From Zetaproteobacteria bacterium CG_4_9_14_3_um_filter_54_145 (lineage in GTDB: Bacteria; Pseudomonadota; Zetaproteobacteria; Mariprofundales; Mariprofundaceae): DNA of 58,123 bases. How positions within the stretch are numbered: the first letter of the stretch is position 1; each line of letters begins with the position of its first letter. Position numbers and translations under genes: made by a program. Below the pieces are notes generated by a model that did no database searches, was not told the origin of the DNA, and saw only the letters and a program-made list of their open reading frames with translations. Where the stretch lies: assembly GCA_002791575.1 (NCBI GenBank), contig PFXI01000067.1, positions 7,704 through 65,826 on the forward strand. The letters are read 5' to 3'. Positions 16,755 to 26,739 of this stretch are shown piece by piece.

Positions 16755-18149
16755 ATGTCATTGCGTTGGGTGTGGAGCTTGCTGGCTGCTTTGTCAGTGA
16801 TTGCTGTTGGCGTTGTGATGCTGCTGAGCATTACCACCGTCGAAAAAGAGGCCTGGGATTCCAGTGAGAGAGAGCAAAGTCGATTGTTGACGGCGCTGCT
16901 GGGCGATGAGTTGAAAATGCCGATGATGGCTAATAGCAGGGCTGAAGTGGATAGTCTGATTAATGCGTTCATGTACCAGCTTCCGAATGTGCAGGTCTTC
17001 CTGCGCTGGGCGAGAGGTGACGAGGTGAATTATGGTAAAACAATACTGCCTGCAGCCATTGCCGGGCTGAAAGAGTGGCCTGTAACTCCCGCCATGGTGA
17101 AGGGGGCGGATAAATGGTATGTGATGACGATTCGCTATAATACCGCCAGGCTCGGGGATATCGCTATCTATAATCCGGGCAAGGCTTGGGAAGCCTATGC
17201 CAGCCAGATCAGGTGGCGCATGGCTGCCGCGACACTGCTTGCTGCCCTGTTGATGGGATTGCTTGTTTATACTATGAGCGGGCGTGTCAGGAACTATTTA
17301 AGAGAGCTGGCCCTGGCATGCAGACGGGTCGGGGGTGGCGATTTCTCAGCACACCTGTCTGTGCGTGCAACCAATGAGTTCGGCAAAGCCTATTATCAGT
17401 TCAACCAGATGGTTTCCAGTTTGGAGCAGCGCGAGAAGATACATGATCTGTATGGTCACTATCAGCGTCCGCAACTGGTGGCGGATGAGTATGATCGCAA
17501 TGCACACCGGGCCGACAAACAGCGGGAAGTCACTGTTCTTGCTATTCAGGTGATGAATTTTCATGGTAGCAAGGTGCAGTCACCACAGGATGATGCCTTA
17601 CATACATTGAACCGCTACTATGCCTTGTTTGAATTTATTGCTCACGAATTCGGCGGCCATGTTGATCATATCTCGGGTGATGAGATGGTGGTGGTATTTA
17701 ATCATCCGTTTGACCTTAAATGTCATGAAAATCAGGCAGCGAAAGCGGGTATGGCCATCGCCGCTGCCGCAGCCCGTCTTACCGCCGGTGCTGCTGATGC
17801 TGTTGGTTTCAAAATCGGACTGGCGATAGGGGAAGTGATGATCGGCTACCTTGGCACAGGCCGCGGCAGGCAGCTGACCGTTGCCGGTGCACCGATTGAA
17901 CTGGCTTCGCAGTTGGCCCGGGGCGTGGAGAGTGATGGCGTGATCGCACCCTATGGAACCATGCTGGCACTGGGGCATGGCTTCCGCCCGAAAGAGCTCG
18001 GTGAGTGTCTGCTGCCTGCCGGCAGACAGATGCGCTGTATTAATATTCTGCCGGGTGAGGTTTACGTGGAGCAGGAGATTGCCGGCGTAGTCGAAAAAGC
18101 ATTTCAGGCCTTTAACCCGGTGGATGATCCGGAAGATGATCAATGGTGA
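16755..18149 (+). CDS. membrane protein with HAMP and degenerate class III cyclase domain
   Basis: 464 residues: a membrane helix (about 5-26), a periplasmic sensor segment to about 150, a second helix (about 155-178), a HAMP-like segment (RVRNYLRELALACRRVGGGDF) and a cyclase homology domain (about 225-430). The fold is recognisable from REVTVLAIQVMNF, GGHVDHISGDEMVVVF and IGLAIGEVMIGYLG. However, the first metal Asp is Gln265, the substrate-contact Asp is Ala379, and the catalytic Asn and Arg are Glu382 and Gln386. Only the second Asp (Asp309) remains. It is probably catalytically inactive and may act as a regulatory pseudo-cyclase. GGAGG precedes the ATG. It is divergent from motA. Confidence 0.85.
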   Translation: MSLRWVWSLLAALSVIAVGVVMLLSITTVEKEAWDSSEREQSRLLTALLGDELKMPMMANSRAEVDSLINAFMYQLPNVQVFLRWARGDEVNYGKTILPAAIAGLKEWPVTPAMVKGADKWYVMTIRYNTARLGDIAIYNPGKAWEAYASQIRWRMAAATLLAALLMGLLVYTMSGRVRNYLRELALACRRVGGGDFSAHLSVRATNEFGKAYYQFNQMVSSLEQREKIHDLYGHYQRPQLVADEYDRNAHRADKQREVTVLAIQVMNFHGSKVQSPQDDALHTLNRYYALFEFIAHEFGGHVDHISGDEMVVVFNHPFDLKCHENQAAKAGMAIAAAAARLTAGAADAVGFKIGLAIGEVMIGYLGTGRGRQLTVAGAPIELASQLARGVESDGVIAPYGTMLALGHGFRPKELGECLLPAGRQMRCINILPGEVYVEQEIAGVVEKAFQAFNPVDDPEDDQW

Positions 18150-18157
18150 TGGGATTG

Positions 18158-18742
18158 TTACGCGCGCTGGTGAAATGCCAGTCTGGTGCCCTCTCCATCA
18201 CAATATAAACGACTCCAGCAGGCATAAGGCATATCCATATGCCGCGTGCTGGCGATGGGTGCGCGAAGCGCCAGAGCAATCAGCATACGCAGTGTGCCGG
18301 AGTGGGAGACAACAAGCAGCTTCTTGTTCTGATAACTGGTGCTGACCTCCATCAACCAAGATTGCAGACGTTGATGCAGCTCCTCTGCCGATTCGCCGCC
18401 GGGGGGACGCATGCCTGTCGGGTCTCGTCGCCACTGCTCCAGCATACCGGGAAATTCAGCGCTGATTGCCTCACCGGTTTTGCCCTCCCAGGTCCCATAG
18501 TGCATCTCTGCAATGCGCGGTTCGATGATGCACGGGGTGCCTGATTGTGCCGCCCAGTCATTAGCGGCATCCGAGCAACGGGAAAGCGGTGAAGTGATGA
18601 TGATATCCACCTCTGCAGCCAGCTGTTGCCAGACCATATCCATGTCAGCGCGCCCCTGTTTGGTCAGTGGGTCATCCGTGTGGCCGCGGTATTTGATGCC
18701 TCCGGCCAGGGCTCCGTGGCGGAGTAAGTCAACTCTCAGCAT
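18158..18742 (-). CDS. histidine phosphatase family protein (CobC-like)
   Basis: 194 residues of the phosphoglycerate mutase-like superfamily. The nucleophile motif LLRHG (phospho-His9) is followed by YRGHTDDPLTKQG, SPLSRCSDAA with the phosphate-binding Arg, EMHYGTWEG, and the second catalytic His in VVSHSGTLRMLI. The overall pattern resembles alpha-ribazole-5-phosphate phosphatase (CobC) and small broad-specificity phosphatases. No cobalamin genes are nearby, so the substrate is not assigned. It converges on the cyclase-like gene with only 8 bp between stops and is divergent from folE. Confidence 0.85.
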   Translation of the reverse strand: MLRVDLLRHGALAGGIKYRGHTDDPLTKQGRADMDMVWQQLAAEVDIIITSPLSRCSDAANDWAAQSGTPCIIEPRIAEMHYGTWEGKTGEAISAEFPGMLEQWRRDPTGMRPPGGESAEELHQRLQSWLMEVSTSYQNKKLLVVSHSGTLRMLIALALRAPIASTRHMDMPYACWSRLYCDGEGTRLAFHQRA

Positions 18743-18764
18743 CTGTTCTCCTGAATAACCTGTA

Positions 18765-18794
18765 TTGATTCTGGGTTTTGTCTCTCTCTATAAT
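18765..18794 (+). promoter_or_regulatory. sigma-70 promoter of folE
   Basis: TTGATT (18765-18770), an 18-bp spacer and a perfect TATAAT (18789-18794), about 40 bp before the chosen folE start. Confidence 0.75.
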
Positions 18795-18834
18795 CCGTTA
18801 TGGTGCACGCCTGACCGACAAAAGGAAGTGGCCT

Positions 18835-19437
18835 GTGACAGAAGAATTTGATTTGAATGACGAGAGAAATATTGTTGCGATGCAACATGTGCGCGGCTTG
18901 TTGGAGTATATGGGCGAAGACGTAGGTCGTGAAGGCCTGCTGGAAACGCCCGCACGCGTGCTGGCGGCCATGGGTGAACATTTCTCAGGCTACAGGGAAG
19001 ATCCGAAAGAACATCTGCTGAAAACCTTTGAAGAGGTGGAGGGTTATGATGAGGTGGTGCTAGTCTCCGATATCGATGTGCACAGCCACTGTGAGCATCA
19101 TATGGTACCGTTTGTCGGCAAGGCACATGTCGCTTATATCCCGCGTGGTCGCGTAGTCGGCTTGTCCAAGCTTGCGCGCGTGGTGGATGGTTATGCCAAA
19201 CGTCTGCAGGTGCAGGAGAAGCTGACCATGCAGATTGCCAATGCCCTTGTTGAGGTGCTGGAGCCGGAAGGTGTGGCAGTGATTATTCAGTGTCAGCATT
19301 TCTGTATGTGTCATCGCGGCGTGCACAAATCGAATTCATGGACGACCACCTCCAAGCTGACCGGTACCTTTCTGAATAACCCGTCATCGCGACTGGAGCT
19401 GTTTCAGCTGATCGGCATGGATAAGTCGCTGCGATAA
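18835..19437 (+). CDS. folE: GTP cyclohydrolase I
   Basis: 200 residues from a GTG at 18835, chosen because AAAGGAAG lies 6-7 bases upstream. The frame is open back to a TTG at 18778, but that lies upstream of the promoter -10. The zinc site is complete: Cys86 and His89 in CEHHMVPF and Cys157 in [10 protein letters not shown]. Other family segments are [42 protein letters not shown] and the C-terminal [12 protein letters not shown]. It converts GTP to 7,8-dihydroneopterin triphosphate, the first step of folate synthesis. The stop TAA overlaps the next ATG by one base. Confidence 0.97.
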   Translation: MTEEFDLNDERNIVAMQHVRGLLEYMGEDVGREGLLETPARVLAAMGEHFSGYREDPKEHLLKTFEEVEGYDEVVLVSDIDVHSHCEHHMVPFVGKAHVAYIPRGRVVGLSKLARVVDGYAKRLQVQEKLTMQIANALVEVLEPEGVAVIIQCQHFCMCHRGVHKSNSWTTTSKLTGTFLNNPSSRLELFQLIGMDKSLR

Positions 19438-20354
19438 TGCAGATGCCTGCATCCATCAGTCGCCCGGGCAACAGGCTGGGCGCAACACTGCTGTTGCTGC
19501 TGGTCAGCGCACTGTTTTACGGTGCTTCATTGGTGAAAATTCCAGCCATCGATGATGTGACCGATACTTACTTCTCCGAATCGATCCGCTCAGCCACGCT
19601 CGCCTATGCTACGACCCGGGGTGTGAATGCGGTGGTCTCGGTCGTCAAGGAGTCGCATCTGGAGCTGGCTCCGGCCGGTGTCGGTATCACCATTGCAGCA
19701 GGCCAGATTCTCGATCCGATTGATGATATGACAGAGCGGCTCTCATCCGTCCTGGTGGCGGCGATTGCCTCAATCGGCATCCAGAAGCTCGGTTACGAGA
19801 TCGGCACTGCCATCTCGTTCAAAGCCATTGCCATGGTGTTGCTGCTGATGGCTCCGCTGCTCTGGTTGAACAGTGCCGCGCTTGCGGCCCTGTATGAGCC
19901 GCTGCTGAAGCTCTGTCTGTTGCTGCTGCTGTTGCGTTTTTTGCTGCCTGTCTCGGCGCTGATCAGTGATCAGCTCTACAGCCACTGGTTGCAGCCGGGT
20001 ATTACCGATGCTGTCGATGATCTGTCGGCGGTATCAAACAGCTATCAGTCGCTGAGCAAGTTGCCGCCGGAGCAGGGGGGCGGGTTCTTCTCCTCGATGA
20101 CTGCGGCCACATCGGAAAAGGTGGAGCAGATCAGAGCCGCATTTATGCAGATGGTGGAGCATGCGGAAAATATTATCCGTTCCCTGTTAACGCTGATGAC
20201 CTTGTATCTCGCCGTTTTTGTAGTGCAGGTAGTGATGCTGCCGCTGCTGATGCTGTGGCTGATGCTGCGTATAGCCAAAAGCCGGATGCTGGATTCATGG
20301 GCAGTCAGCTTCAGGCGCAAGCTGACTGATAGCCATGACGACGCTGCGCTTTAA
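19437..20354 (+). CDS. integral membrane protein of unknown function
   Basis: 305 residues that I do not recognise. It has an N-terminal helix (about 12-32), a periplasmic-looking segment of about 95 residues, then three strongly Leu-rich helical stretches (about 125-180, for example [17 protein letters not shown]). An amphipathic segment ([23 protein letters not shown]) follows, with one last membrane stretch (about 255-283) and a charged tail. The ATG overlaps the folE stop by one base, and the 3' end overlaps rluE by 20 bases, so it is in the middle of a coupled folE-X-rluE operon. No separate SD is visible. A physiological link to folate or ribosome modification is not evident. Confidence 0.75.
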   Translation: MQMPASISRPGNRLGATLLLLLVSALFYGASLVKIPAIDDVTDTYFSESIRSATLAYATTRGVNAVVSVVKESHLELAPAGVGITIAAGQILDPIDDMTERLSSVLVAAIASIGIQKLGYEIGTAISFKAIAMVLLLMAPLLWLNSAALAALYEPLLKLCLLLLLLRFLLPVSALISDQLYSHWLQPGITDAVDDLSAVSNSYQSLSKLPPEQGGGFFSSMTAATSEKVEQIRAAFMQMVEHAENIIRSLLTLMTLYLAVFVVQVVMLPLLMLWLMLRIAKSRMLDSWAVSFRRKLTDSHDDAAL

Positions 20355-21006
20355 TAAACCCTTTGAAGTACTGACCCAGTTCAGTGACGGGGCGGGACGT
20401 CAGACGCTGGCAGATTTTATTCCTGTGGCCGGTGTGTATGCAGCCGGTCGTCTGGATCGTGACAGTGAGGGGCTGCTGCTGCTGACCGATGACGGTCCGC
20501 TGCAAAACCGGATTTCGCATCCGCACCATAAGCTCAAAAAGATCTATTGGGTACAGGTGGACGGGGCAATCAGTGATGAGGCCGTTGAGCAGTTGCGGCA
20601 TGGCGTTGCACTCAAGGACGGCATGACCAGCCCTGCGCGTGTTAGTGTGATGGCGGCGCCGGCCATGCTCTGGCCGCGCAATCCTCCGATCCGTATACGG
20701 GCGCAGATCCCTACCTCATGGATCAGCCTGGAGATCAGTGAGGGACGCAACCGTCAGGTCAGGCGCATGACTGCCGCCGTCGGCTTTCCCACCCTGCGGC
20801 TGATTCGCTACGCGATCGGCCCGATCACGCTCGACGGGTTACAGCCCGGTGCCTATGACGAAGTTGATGCTCAGCAGTTGTGGCGTCTGTTTCCGCAATC
20901 TGTTGCTAGGCGCCCCGACAAGGCCGGATCCGGACGCTATTCAGGTGAGGTGCAGAGCCGGAGCGGCAGTCAAGCGCAAGCCCGCAGACAGAAACAAGGC
21001 AAGTAG
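20335..21006 (+). CDS. rluE: 23S rRNA pseudouridine synthase, RluE-like
   Basis: 223 residues of the RsuA/RluB/E/F family without an N-terminal S4 domain, as in RluE. It starts [11 protein letters not shown], has the catalytic motif [17 protein letters not shown] (Asp41), [13 protein letters not shown], and the C-terminal [24 protein letters not shown]. coli RluE modifies U2457 of 23S rRNA. The C-terminal 35 residues are low-complexity and basic (Gln, Arg, Ser). Its start lies 20 bases inside the upstream membrane-protein gene, indicating translational coupling. A 9-bp inverted repeat (21020-21028 and 21067-21075) follows the stop codon. Confidence 0.93.
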   Translation: MTTLRFNKPFEVLTQFSDGAGRQTLADFIPVAGVYAAGRLDRDSEGLLLLTDDGPLQNRISHPHHKLKKIYWVQVDGAISDEAVEQLRHGVALKDGMTSPARVSVMAAPAMLWPRNPPIRIRAQIPTSWISLEISEGRNRQVRRMTAAVGFPTLRLIRYAIGPITLDGLQPGAYDEVDAQQLWRLFPQSVARRPDKAGSGRYSGEVQSRSGSQAQARRQKQGK

Positions 21007-21183
21007 GCTGTACCGTGTCAGACAGCCACTGGAGGGCCTGAGTGCTTGTCATGTTTGCTGAACAGATGGCTGTCTCAACATGGGTTTGTCATGCGTGACT
21101 GGCAGGCATGTGCCAGTAGTCGAGGCCGTAGAGCAGATGATAAACTATCCGGTTCGAAGCAGCCTGTTTTGCCTGCCTGCCCG

Positions 21184-21204
21184 GATACCTCCGGCAGAGG
21201 TATC
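21184..21204 (+). promoter_or_regulatory. hairpin enclosing the SD of the 65-aa ORF
   Basis: GATACCTC (21184-21191) pairs perfectly with GAGGTATC (21197-21204) around a 5-nt loop. The right arm contains the GAGG that would be the Shine-Dalgarno of the ORF starting at 21207, so the site could be closed in the RNA. Confidence 0.5.
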
Positions 21205-21206
21205 AT

Positions 21207-21404
21207 ATGAACCCCGAAAACCTGAGTGCTGAGGCACTGCGCTTGTTCAATACGCTCTCGGCAGATGTGCAGCGGCAGGCGGTGGCCTTGTCGGAAACAG
21301 TCTCTGAAGATGAAGCGGTCTATCTGGCTGCCCTGCGCAGTATGCCCGAAAAGGAGAGGCGTCAGTTCCTGTTTAAACTGAGCGGCCAGAAGTGGGGACT
21401 CTAG
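21207..21404 (+). CDS. small hypothetical protein (65 aa)
   Basis: 65 residues beginning MNPENLSAEALRLFNTLSADVQ, predicted to be mostly alpha-helical and acidic at first, then basic (PEKERRQFLFKLSGQKWGL). I recognise no family. Support for it being real is the normal amino-acid composition, the AGAGG about 6 bases before the ATG, and the lack of any competing gene in the 600 bp between rluE and the Bax-like gene. The SD lies in an 8-bp hairpin. It could be a spurious ORF. Confidence 0.5.
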   Translation: MNPENLSAEALRLFNTLSADVQRQAVALSETVSEDEAVYLAALRSMPEKERRQFLFKLSGQKWGL

Positions 21405-21613
21405 TCCAGCTGTGTGCACACAGATGCCCGCTACTCAGCCCTCCAGGTGCGCCGATCAGAGAGCGGGTCGTTTGCAGCACTGCCACGCCTGTTTAATTTT
21501 GCATGCTGCCAAACGTGCAAAATCGTGTATTTACTGCAATATGCATACTTGATGGTTGTTGCCCGGGACGCAGGAGTGCTGCCGGATCAGGGCAATTATA
21601 CGCGGGAGGGCCG

Positions 21614-22396
21614 GTGAGATCAGCTGTGAGTGTACTGGTATGTCTGACTCTGTTGTTGGCTGCATGCTCGCGAGCTATCCCTGTGGATGCTGTGAAAAAA
21701 ACAGCACAACCGGTCGTTGCGTCGGCGGCTCCGCTTGAGCCCCCGATAGCGGTGCCGGCAGTTGCGGTAAAAATAAAACGACATGGAAAACGCTCGTTTG
21801 TGAAACTGATGAAGCCTATTATCCAGCGCGAAAACAGGTCAATTATGCAGGACAGACAGCGTTTGCTGGCATGGCAGAAGCAGGGTGTGTTCAAGCCTTC
21901 ACAGCGCGTTGCACTGCAGGCTATGGCGGAGCGCTACGGCATTACGATGCAAAAAAATCTCGATGATCAATTCTGGAACAGGTTGCTGATACGGGTTGAT
22001 ATCGTGCCACTGGACATGGTGCTGGCTCAGGCTGCCAATGAATCGAGCTGGGGTAACTCCCGTTTTGCCAGAGAAGCCAATAACTATTTTGGCCAGTGGT
22101 GTTTTCGCAAGGGGTGTGGTGTGGTAACACTACAGCGTGCCACAGGCGCTCATCATGAAGTGAAGCGTTTTGCCTCAGCGCAGTTATCCGTGCGGGCGTA
22201 TATGCGGAACTTGAATACCTCATCAGCCTATAAGCTGTTCCGCAAAATGCGCCTTTCGATGCGACGGAGCAACAAGCCGCTCAATGCCGAGTTTCTGGCT
22301 TTGGGCCTGAAGGATTATTCGGGACGCGGCATGGCTTATGTGCGCTCAATCCGCAGTCTGGTTCGGGCGAACAGGGCGCTGGTTGATGCACTATAG
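21614..22396 (+). CDS. Bax-like peptidoglycan glucosaminidase lipoprotein
   Basis: 260 residues from a GTG at 21614 with GGGAGGG 3-4 bases upstream. This start opens a lipoprotein signal with lipobox LAAC (Cys18); an in-frame ATG at 21503 would hide it. After a Pro/Ala-rich linker comes the Bax/glucosaminidase domain (about 60-260). The catalytic Glu is Glu143 in AQAANESSWGNSRFA, followed by NNYFGQWCFRKGCG, SVRAYMRNLNTSSAYKLFR and LKDYSGRGMAYV. It resembles E. coli Bax and the glycoside hydrolase 73-like fold, so a role in peptidoglycan remodelling at the outer membrane is likely. Confidence 0.87.
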   Translation: MRSAVSVLVCLTLLLAACSRAIPVDAVKKTAQPVVASAAPLEPPIAVPAVAVKIKRHGKRSFVKLMKPIIQRENRSIMQDRQRLLAWQKQGVFKPSQRVALQAMAERYGITMQKNLDDQFWNRLLIRVDIVPLDMVLAQAANESSWGNSRFAREANNYFGQWCFRKGCGVVTLQRATGAHHEVKRFASAQLSVRAYMRNLNTSSAYKLFRKMRLSMRRSNKPLNAEFLALGLKDYSGRGMAYVRSIRSLVRANRALVDAL

Positions 22397-22415
22397 TTTC
22401 AGATCGATTTCAGCG

Positions 22416-23345
22416 TCATTGCCGATGCAGCAGCAGTTTGCGACGATACTCTTCAGGGTCCTTGGTCTGGGTCATGGCACCGCCGCGTGGGTAAATGGCG
22501 TCGTACAGACGAGAGACCCAGAAACGCAGGGCAGCAAGCCTGAGTAGGGCGGGCAACGCATCTTGTTCATCGGCCTGCAGCGGGCGCAGGCTTTCGTAAC
22601 CGGCCAGAAAGGCATCGATGCGGAGCTGGTCTTCGTTCGTCAGCTGTACAGCCTGAGCATTGATGGTGATGGCGATGTCCATGGCAAACGGTGCATCATG
22701 GGCATAATAGAAATCAATAATGCCGCTCGCCTTGTCGCCTTCAAACAGGATGTTGTCGACAAACAGATCGCCGTGAATCACGCCGCGTGGTAGCGAATCC
22801 CACGTGCCTGCGCGTTGAAAGGCCAGCTCATCAGCCAGCATGGCGGCAGCATCACTACCATAAATGCTACTAACCTTAGCCATGATCTGCGAAATTTTTT
22901 CCGCCAGCCAGTCAAAGCCGGTCGGGTTTTCCCGCCGCTCGCAGAAATTACTGCCGGCCAGATGCAGTCGCGCCAGCGATTCGCCGGAAGAGCGCAGTTG
23001 TGCTCTGTTCAGTTGCTCGAGTGTGCGGCCGCTCAGGCAAGAGACGATGCAGCCCTGCTTGCCATGGGTATCAAACAGCAGTGAACCGTCATGCCGCTGC
23101 ATGACATCCGGGCAGGAGAGGCCGTTTGCCGCCAGATGTTTCATCAGGTGCATGAAATAGGGCAGTTCCACCGCATCCATGCGCTCGAAGATGGTCAGGA
23201 CATAGCGACCGGATGCAGTGTCGATAAAGAAGTTGCTGTTTTCGATGCCGGCAGCAATGCCTGCGAAGCCGGTGAGGGCACCGAGCCGGTAGTCGGCCAG
23301 AATGGTTTCAATATCGTTGTGGGTGAGTTCGGTATAAACGGACAT
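22416..23345 (-). CDS. thrB: homoserine kinase (APH-fold ThrB)
   Basis: 309 residues from the ATG at 23345 (MSVYTELTHND, the usual start of this family); an ATG three codons upstream is possible and neither has a strong SD. It belongs to the aminoglycoside-phosphotransferase-like type, not the GHMP type. Visible are GIAAGIENSNFF, LTIFERMD, the catalytic loop GVIHGDLFVDNILF and the metal-binding GIIDFYYAHDAP. It phosphorylates homoserine towards threonine. The neighbours are not threonine genes. It is divergent from murA. Confidence 0.93.
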   Translation of the reverse strand: MSVYTELTHNDIETILADYRLGALTGFAGIAAGIENSNFFIDTASGRYVLTIFERMDAVELPYFMHLMKHLAANGLSCPDVMQRHDGSLLFDTHGKQGCIVSCLSGRTLEQLNRAQLRSSGESLARLHLAGSNFCERRENPTGFDWLAEKISQIMAKVSSIYGSDAAAMLADELAFQRAGTWDSLPRGVIHGDLFVDNILFEGDKASGIIDFYYAHDAPFAMDIAITINAQAVQLTNEDQLRIDAFLAGYESLRPLQADEQDALPALLRLAALRFWVSRLYDAIYPRGGAMTQTKDPEEYRRKLLLHRQ

Positions 23346-23477
23346 GACGGCCATACTAGGAATCCGTGCGGCTTAGGCAATTCGTAGCGAACCGTGCTCC
23401 GCCTGCTGTCGTGACAGAGCATTGTTCACAGTGGTCTCAACCGTTAGCGTGCGTCGCCTTTATGGTGCGGGTGAAAT

Positions 23478-24773
23478 ATGGATAAAATTATCATTCAGGG
23501 TGGCGTTCCCCTGTCAGGAACGGTCAAGGCCAGCGGTGCAAAGAATGCAGCGCTGCCGCTGCTGGCTGCAGCGATACTGGTCGATGGGCCGGTGATCTAC
23601 CGCCGCATTCCCCATCTGCACGATATCTCCACGATGATGACCCTGCTGGCCTGGCAGGGGGCTGATGTTACTTATGACGATAAGCACTGCCTGCATGTGG
23701 ATACCAGAGAAGCGAGCAAACCCGAGGCACCGTACGAACTGGTCAAGACCATGCGCGCATCATCGCTGGTGCTGGGGCCGCTATTGGCCCGTTTTGGCCG
23801 AGCTGTAGTCAGTCTGCCGGGTGGTTGTGCCATCGGCGCACGTCCGATCGACATGCATTTGCGTGGTTTGGAAGCGATGGGGGCCAGTATTGAAGTGTCG
23901 CAGGGTAATATTATCGCGCATGTGGATGGCCGATTGCACGGCGCGCATATCGTATTTGATCAGGTAACCGTAACGGGCACAGAGAACCTGATGATGGCCG
24001 CCGTACTGGCGGTGGGCGAAACGGTGCTGGAAAATGCTGCACGTGAGCCGGAAATCGTCAATCTGGCCGATTCCCTGTGCGGACTGGGCGCTATTATTAC
24101 CGGGGCCGGCACGAATCGCATCGTGATTCAGGGCGTTGAGCGCCTGCATGGTGGCGAAATGACAACCATTGCCGATCGCATTGAAACAGCGACCTATCTG
24201 GCCGCAGGTTTGATTACCGGCGGTGATGTCACCGTAACCGGCACAGACCCCGCCATGCTGGAAGCATTTCTGGCGAAAGTGAGAGAGACCGGCGCACTGG
24301 TTGAAACCGGCGAAGATTTCATTCGTTGTAAGGTACAGGGACGTCTTAAGGCCGTTGATATTCAAACGCAACCGCATCCGGGTTTCCCTACCGATCTGCA
24401 GGCCCAGTTTATGGCCATGATGACACTGGCTGACGGGGTCAGTGTGGTACGCGAAACTATTTTTGAAAACCGTTTTATGCATGTGCAGGAGCTGGCCCGC
24501 ATGGGTGTGGATATCCGGCTGGATGGTAATACGGCGATAGTGCATGGCCGCGCTCAGCTCTCGGGTGCGCCGGTGATGGCGACGGATTTACGCGCTTCTG
24601 CATCGCTGGTGCTGGCAGGGTTGGCGGCGCAAGGGGAAACAACCGTGTCACGTGTCTATCATATTGACCGCGGCTACGAACGAATTGAAGAAAAATTAAG
24701 CAGACTGGGCGCTCGTATCGAGCGGGTCAGCGCCAGTGAAAGCTGGATGCAGGGAGCACGTTTCAATGGCTGA
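23478..24773 (+). CDS. murA: UDP-N-acetylglucosamine 1-carboxyvinyltransferase
   Basis: 431 residues, the usual MurA length. It starts [20 protein letters not shown] with Lys22 in [11 protein letters not shown], has the active-site Cys117 in [16 protein letters not shown] (the fosfomycin target), then [37 protein letters not shown] and [14 protein letters not shown]. It makes the first committed precursor of peptidoglycan. The 3' end overlaps hisG by 8 bases, so murA heads the histidine gene cluster, an arrangement known in several proteobacteria. Confidence 0.98.
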   Translation: MDKIIIQGGVPLSGTVKASGAKNAALPLLAAAILVDGPVIYRRIPHLHDISTMMTLLAWQGADVTYDDKHCLHVDTREASKPEAPYELVKTMRASSLVLGPLLARFGRAVVSLPGGCAIGARPIDMHLRGLEAMGASIEVSQGNIIAHVDGRLHGAHIVFDQVTVTGTENLMMAAVLAVGETVLENAAREPEIVNLADSLCGLGAIITGAGTNRIVIQGVERLHGGEMTTIADRIETATYLAAGLITGGDVTVTGTDPAMLEAFLAKVRETGALVETGEDFIRCKVQGRLKAVDIQTQPHPGFPTDLQAQFMAMMTLADGVSVVRETIFENRFMHVQELARMGVDIRLDGNTAIVHGRAQLSGAPVMATDLRASASLVLAGLAAQGETTVSRVYHIDRGYERIEEKLSRLGARIERVSASESWMQGARFNG

Positions 24774-25434
24774 TTCTCGGATATTGACGATTGCACTGTC
24801 GAAGGGGCGCATACTCGATCAGACACTGCCGCTGCTGGTTGCAGCGGGGCTGACGCCAGCTGAGGATGTGCAGACAACCCGCAAACTGATGGTCGATGGC
24901 GACTATCATGGCGAACCGGTGCGTTTCCTGATTATCCGTGCAGCCGATGTCTGTACCTATGTTGAGCAGGGTGCTGCGGACATGGGTATTGCCGGTCGCG
25001 ATTCGCTGCTGGAGTACACGCCGCGCGTATATGAGCCGCTGGATCTGGAGATCGGTCGTTGTCGTTTGTGCGTATGTGGCCCCAAAGAGCTGGTGGATGC
25101 CGGTGTGCCGGAACGTGGCAGTCGCATTCGCGTGGCAACCAAATACGATCATCTGGCTTCGCAGTATTTTTTGCGTCAGGGCGTACAGGCGGAAATTATT
25201 CATCTGTACGGTTCGATGGAGCTGGCGCCGCTGGTTGGTATGGCCGAGCGTATTGTTGATCTGGTGGAAACCGGCGGTACGTTGAAGGCCAACGGGCTGG
25301 TGGAAGAGACAACGCTGTTTGACATCTCCAGCCGTCTGATTGTTAATCCTGCAAGTTTTGCCACACGCAGAGCGCAGGTAAATGCGATTATCAATGGACT
25401 GCGCGAGGCAGTAAATACAAAAGGTAATGGGTGA
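24766..25434 (+). CDS. hisG: ATP phosphoribosyltransferase, short form
   Basis: 222 residues from the ATG at 24766 ([21 protein letters not shown] about 10 bases upstream); a frame open 30 bases further upstream lies inside murA. It has the short HisG layout without the C-terminal regulatory domain: [37 protein letters not shown], and the PRPP loop [13 protein letters not shown]. Short HisG needs the HisZ subunit for activity, and no hisZ is in this window. It catalyses the first step of histidine synthesis and is followed 3 bp later by hisD. Confidence 0.96.
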   Translation: MADSRILTIALSKGRILDQTLPLLVAAGLTPAEDVQTTRKLMVDGDYHGEPVRFLIIRAADVCTYVEQGAADMGIAGRDSLLEYTPRVYEPLDLEIGRCRLCVCGPKELVDAGVPERGSRIRVATKYDHLASQYFLRQGVQAEIIHLYGSMELAPLVGMAERIVDLVETGGTLKANGLVEETTLFDISSRLIVNPASFATRRAQVNAIINGLREAVNTKGNG

Positions 25435-25437
25435 GCC

Positions 25438-26739
25438 ATGGCTAATATAACGAGACTGGACTCTGCTGACGCTGATTTTGCTGCCAAACTGGATGCATTG
25501 CTGGAGAGGGAGACCGATACCGGTGATGATGTGCAGCATCTGGTGGCCGATATCCTTGCCGATGTGAAGCAGCGTGGAAATGCGGCGCTGTGTGAATTTA
25601 CCGAACGCTTTGATGGCTGGGCCTGTACAGCGGAGTCGATAGCGATCAGCCGGGAGCGCATGCATGCAGCATGGGAAGCCGTGTCTGATCTGGACCGGCA
25701 GGCGCTGGAGTTGGCGGTTGCGCGCATTCGCGCCTATCACGAGCATCAGATTCAGCAGGATTGGGATTTTACCGACGAAGCGGGGCTGACATTGGGTCAG
25801 CGGGTTACACCGCTGGACCGGGTCGGTCTGTATGTACCCGGTGGTAAGGCGGCCTATCCGTCATCCGTACTGATGAATGCAGTGCCTGCTGTGGTCGCGG
25901 GTGTTAGTGAAATTGTCATGGTTGTGCCTACACCCGGTGGCGAGATGAATGATCTGGTGTTGGCTGCTGCCTATATCTCCGGCGTACAGCGCGGCTTTGC
26001 CGTTGGCGGGGCACAGGCTGTGGCAGCGTTGGCTTATGGCACGGAAACGATACCGGCAGTGGATAAAATTGTCGGACCCGGCAATAAGTTTGTTGCTGCT
26101 GCCAAGCGTCAGGTCTTCGGCACCTGCGGTATTGATATGATTGCCGGCCCGTCTGAAATTGTCGTGGTCGCCGATGGTGGTCACCCTGCATGGCTGGCTG
26201 CTGATTTTCTGTCGCAGGCAGAGCATGATGAAGCGGCCCAGAGTATCATGATCTCCACCGACGCCCATCTGCTTAATCAGGTGGCCGAATCCATTGAAGC
26301 GCATCTGGCTGTGTTGCCGCGTGCTGAGATTGCCCGGGCTTCGGTTGAAGCGCATGGCGCGCTGATCCACGTGCATAGTCTGCAAGAGGCTGCGGATGCG
26401 GTGAATATTATTGCCCCTGAGCATCTGGAACTGGCGCTGGAGGATCCGGAAGCCATGCTGCCGATGATTCGCCATGCCGGGGCCATTTTTCTCGGTCACT
26501 TTGTGCCGGAAGCACTTGGTGATTACATGGCCGGCCCCAATCATGTGCTGCCGACAAACCGTACGGCCCGCTTTTCCAGCCCACTGGGTGTCTATGATTT
26601 CCAGAAACGCAGCAGCGTCATTCGCTCCACCCGTGCCGGTGTGGAAGCTATCGGTCCGGCCGCCGCACATCTGGCGCACCGGGAAGGGTTGCAGGCGCAT
26701 GCGCTGACGCTGGAGTTGAGGCTGAACGACAAATCATGA
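25438..26739 (+). CDS. hisD: histidinol dehydrogenase
   Basis: 433 residues. Family segments in order are [89 protein letters not shown] with the zinc-binding surroundings [19 protein letters not shown] and [13 protein letters not shown]. It oxidises L-histidinol to histidine in two NAD-dependent steps with zinc. It starts 3 bp after hisG and overlaps hisC by 4 bases (ATGA). Confidence 0.98.
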   Translation: MANITRLDSADADFAAKLDALLERETDTGDDVQHLVADILADVKQRGNAALCEFTERFDGWACTAESIAISRERMHAAWEAVSDLDRQALELAVARIRAYHEHQIQQDWDFTDEAGLTLGQRVTPLDRVGLYVPGGKAAYPSSVLMNAVPAVVAGVSEIVMVVPTPGGEMNDLVLAAAYISGVQRGFAVGGAQAVAALAYGTETIPAVDKIVGPGNKFVAAAKRQVFGTCGIDMIAGPSEIVVVADGGHPAWLAADFLSQAEHDEAAQSIMISTDAHLLNQVAESIEAHLAVLPRAEIARASVEAHGALIHVHSLQEAADAVNIIAPEHLELALEDPEAMLPMIRHAGAIFLGHFVPEALGDYMAGPNHVLPTNRTARFSSPLGVYDFQKRSSVIRSTRAGVEAIGPAAAHLAHREGLQAHALTLELRLNDKS

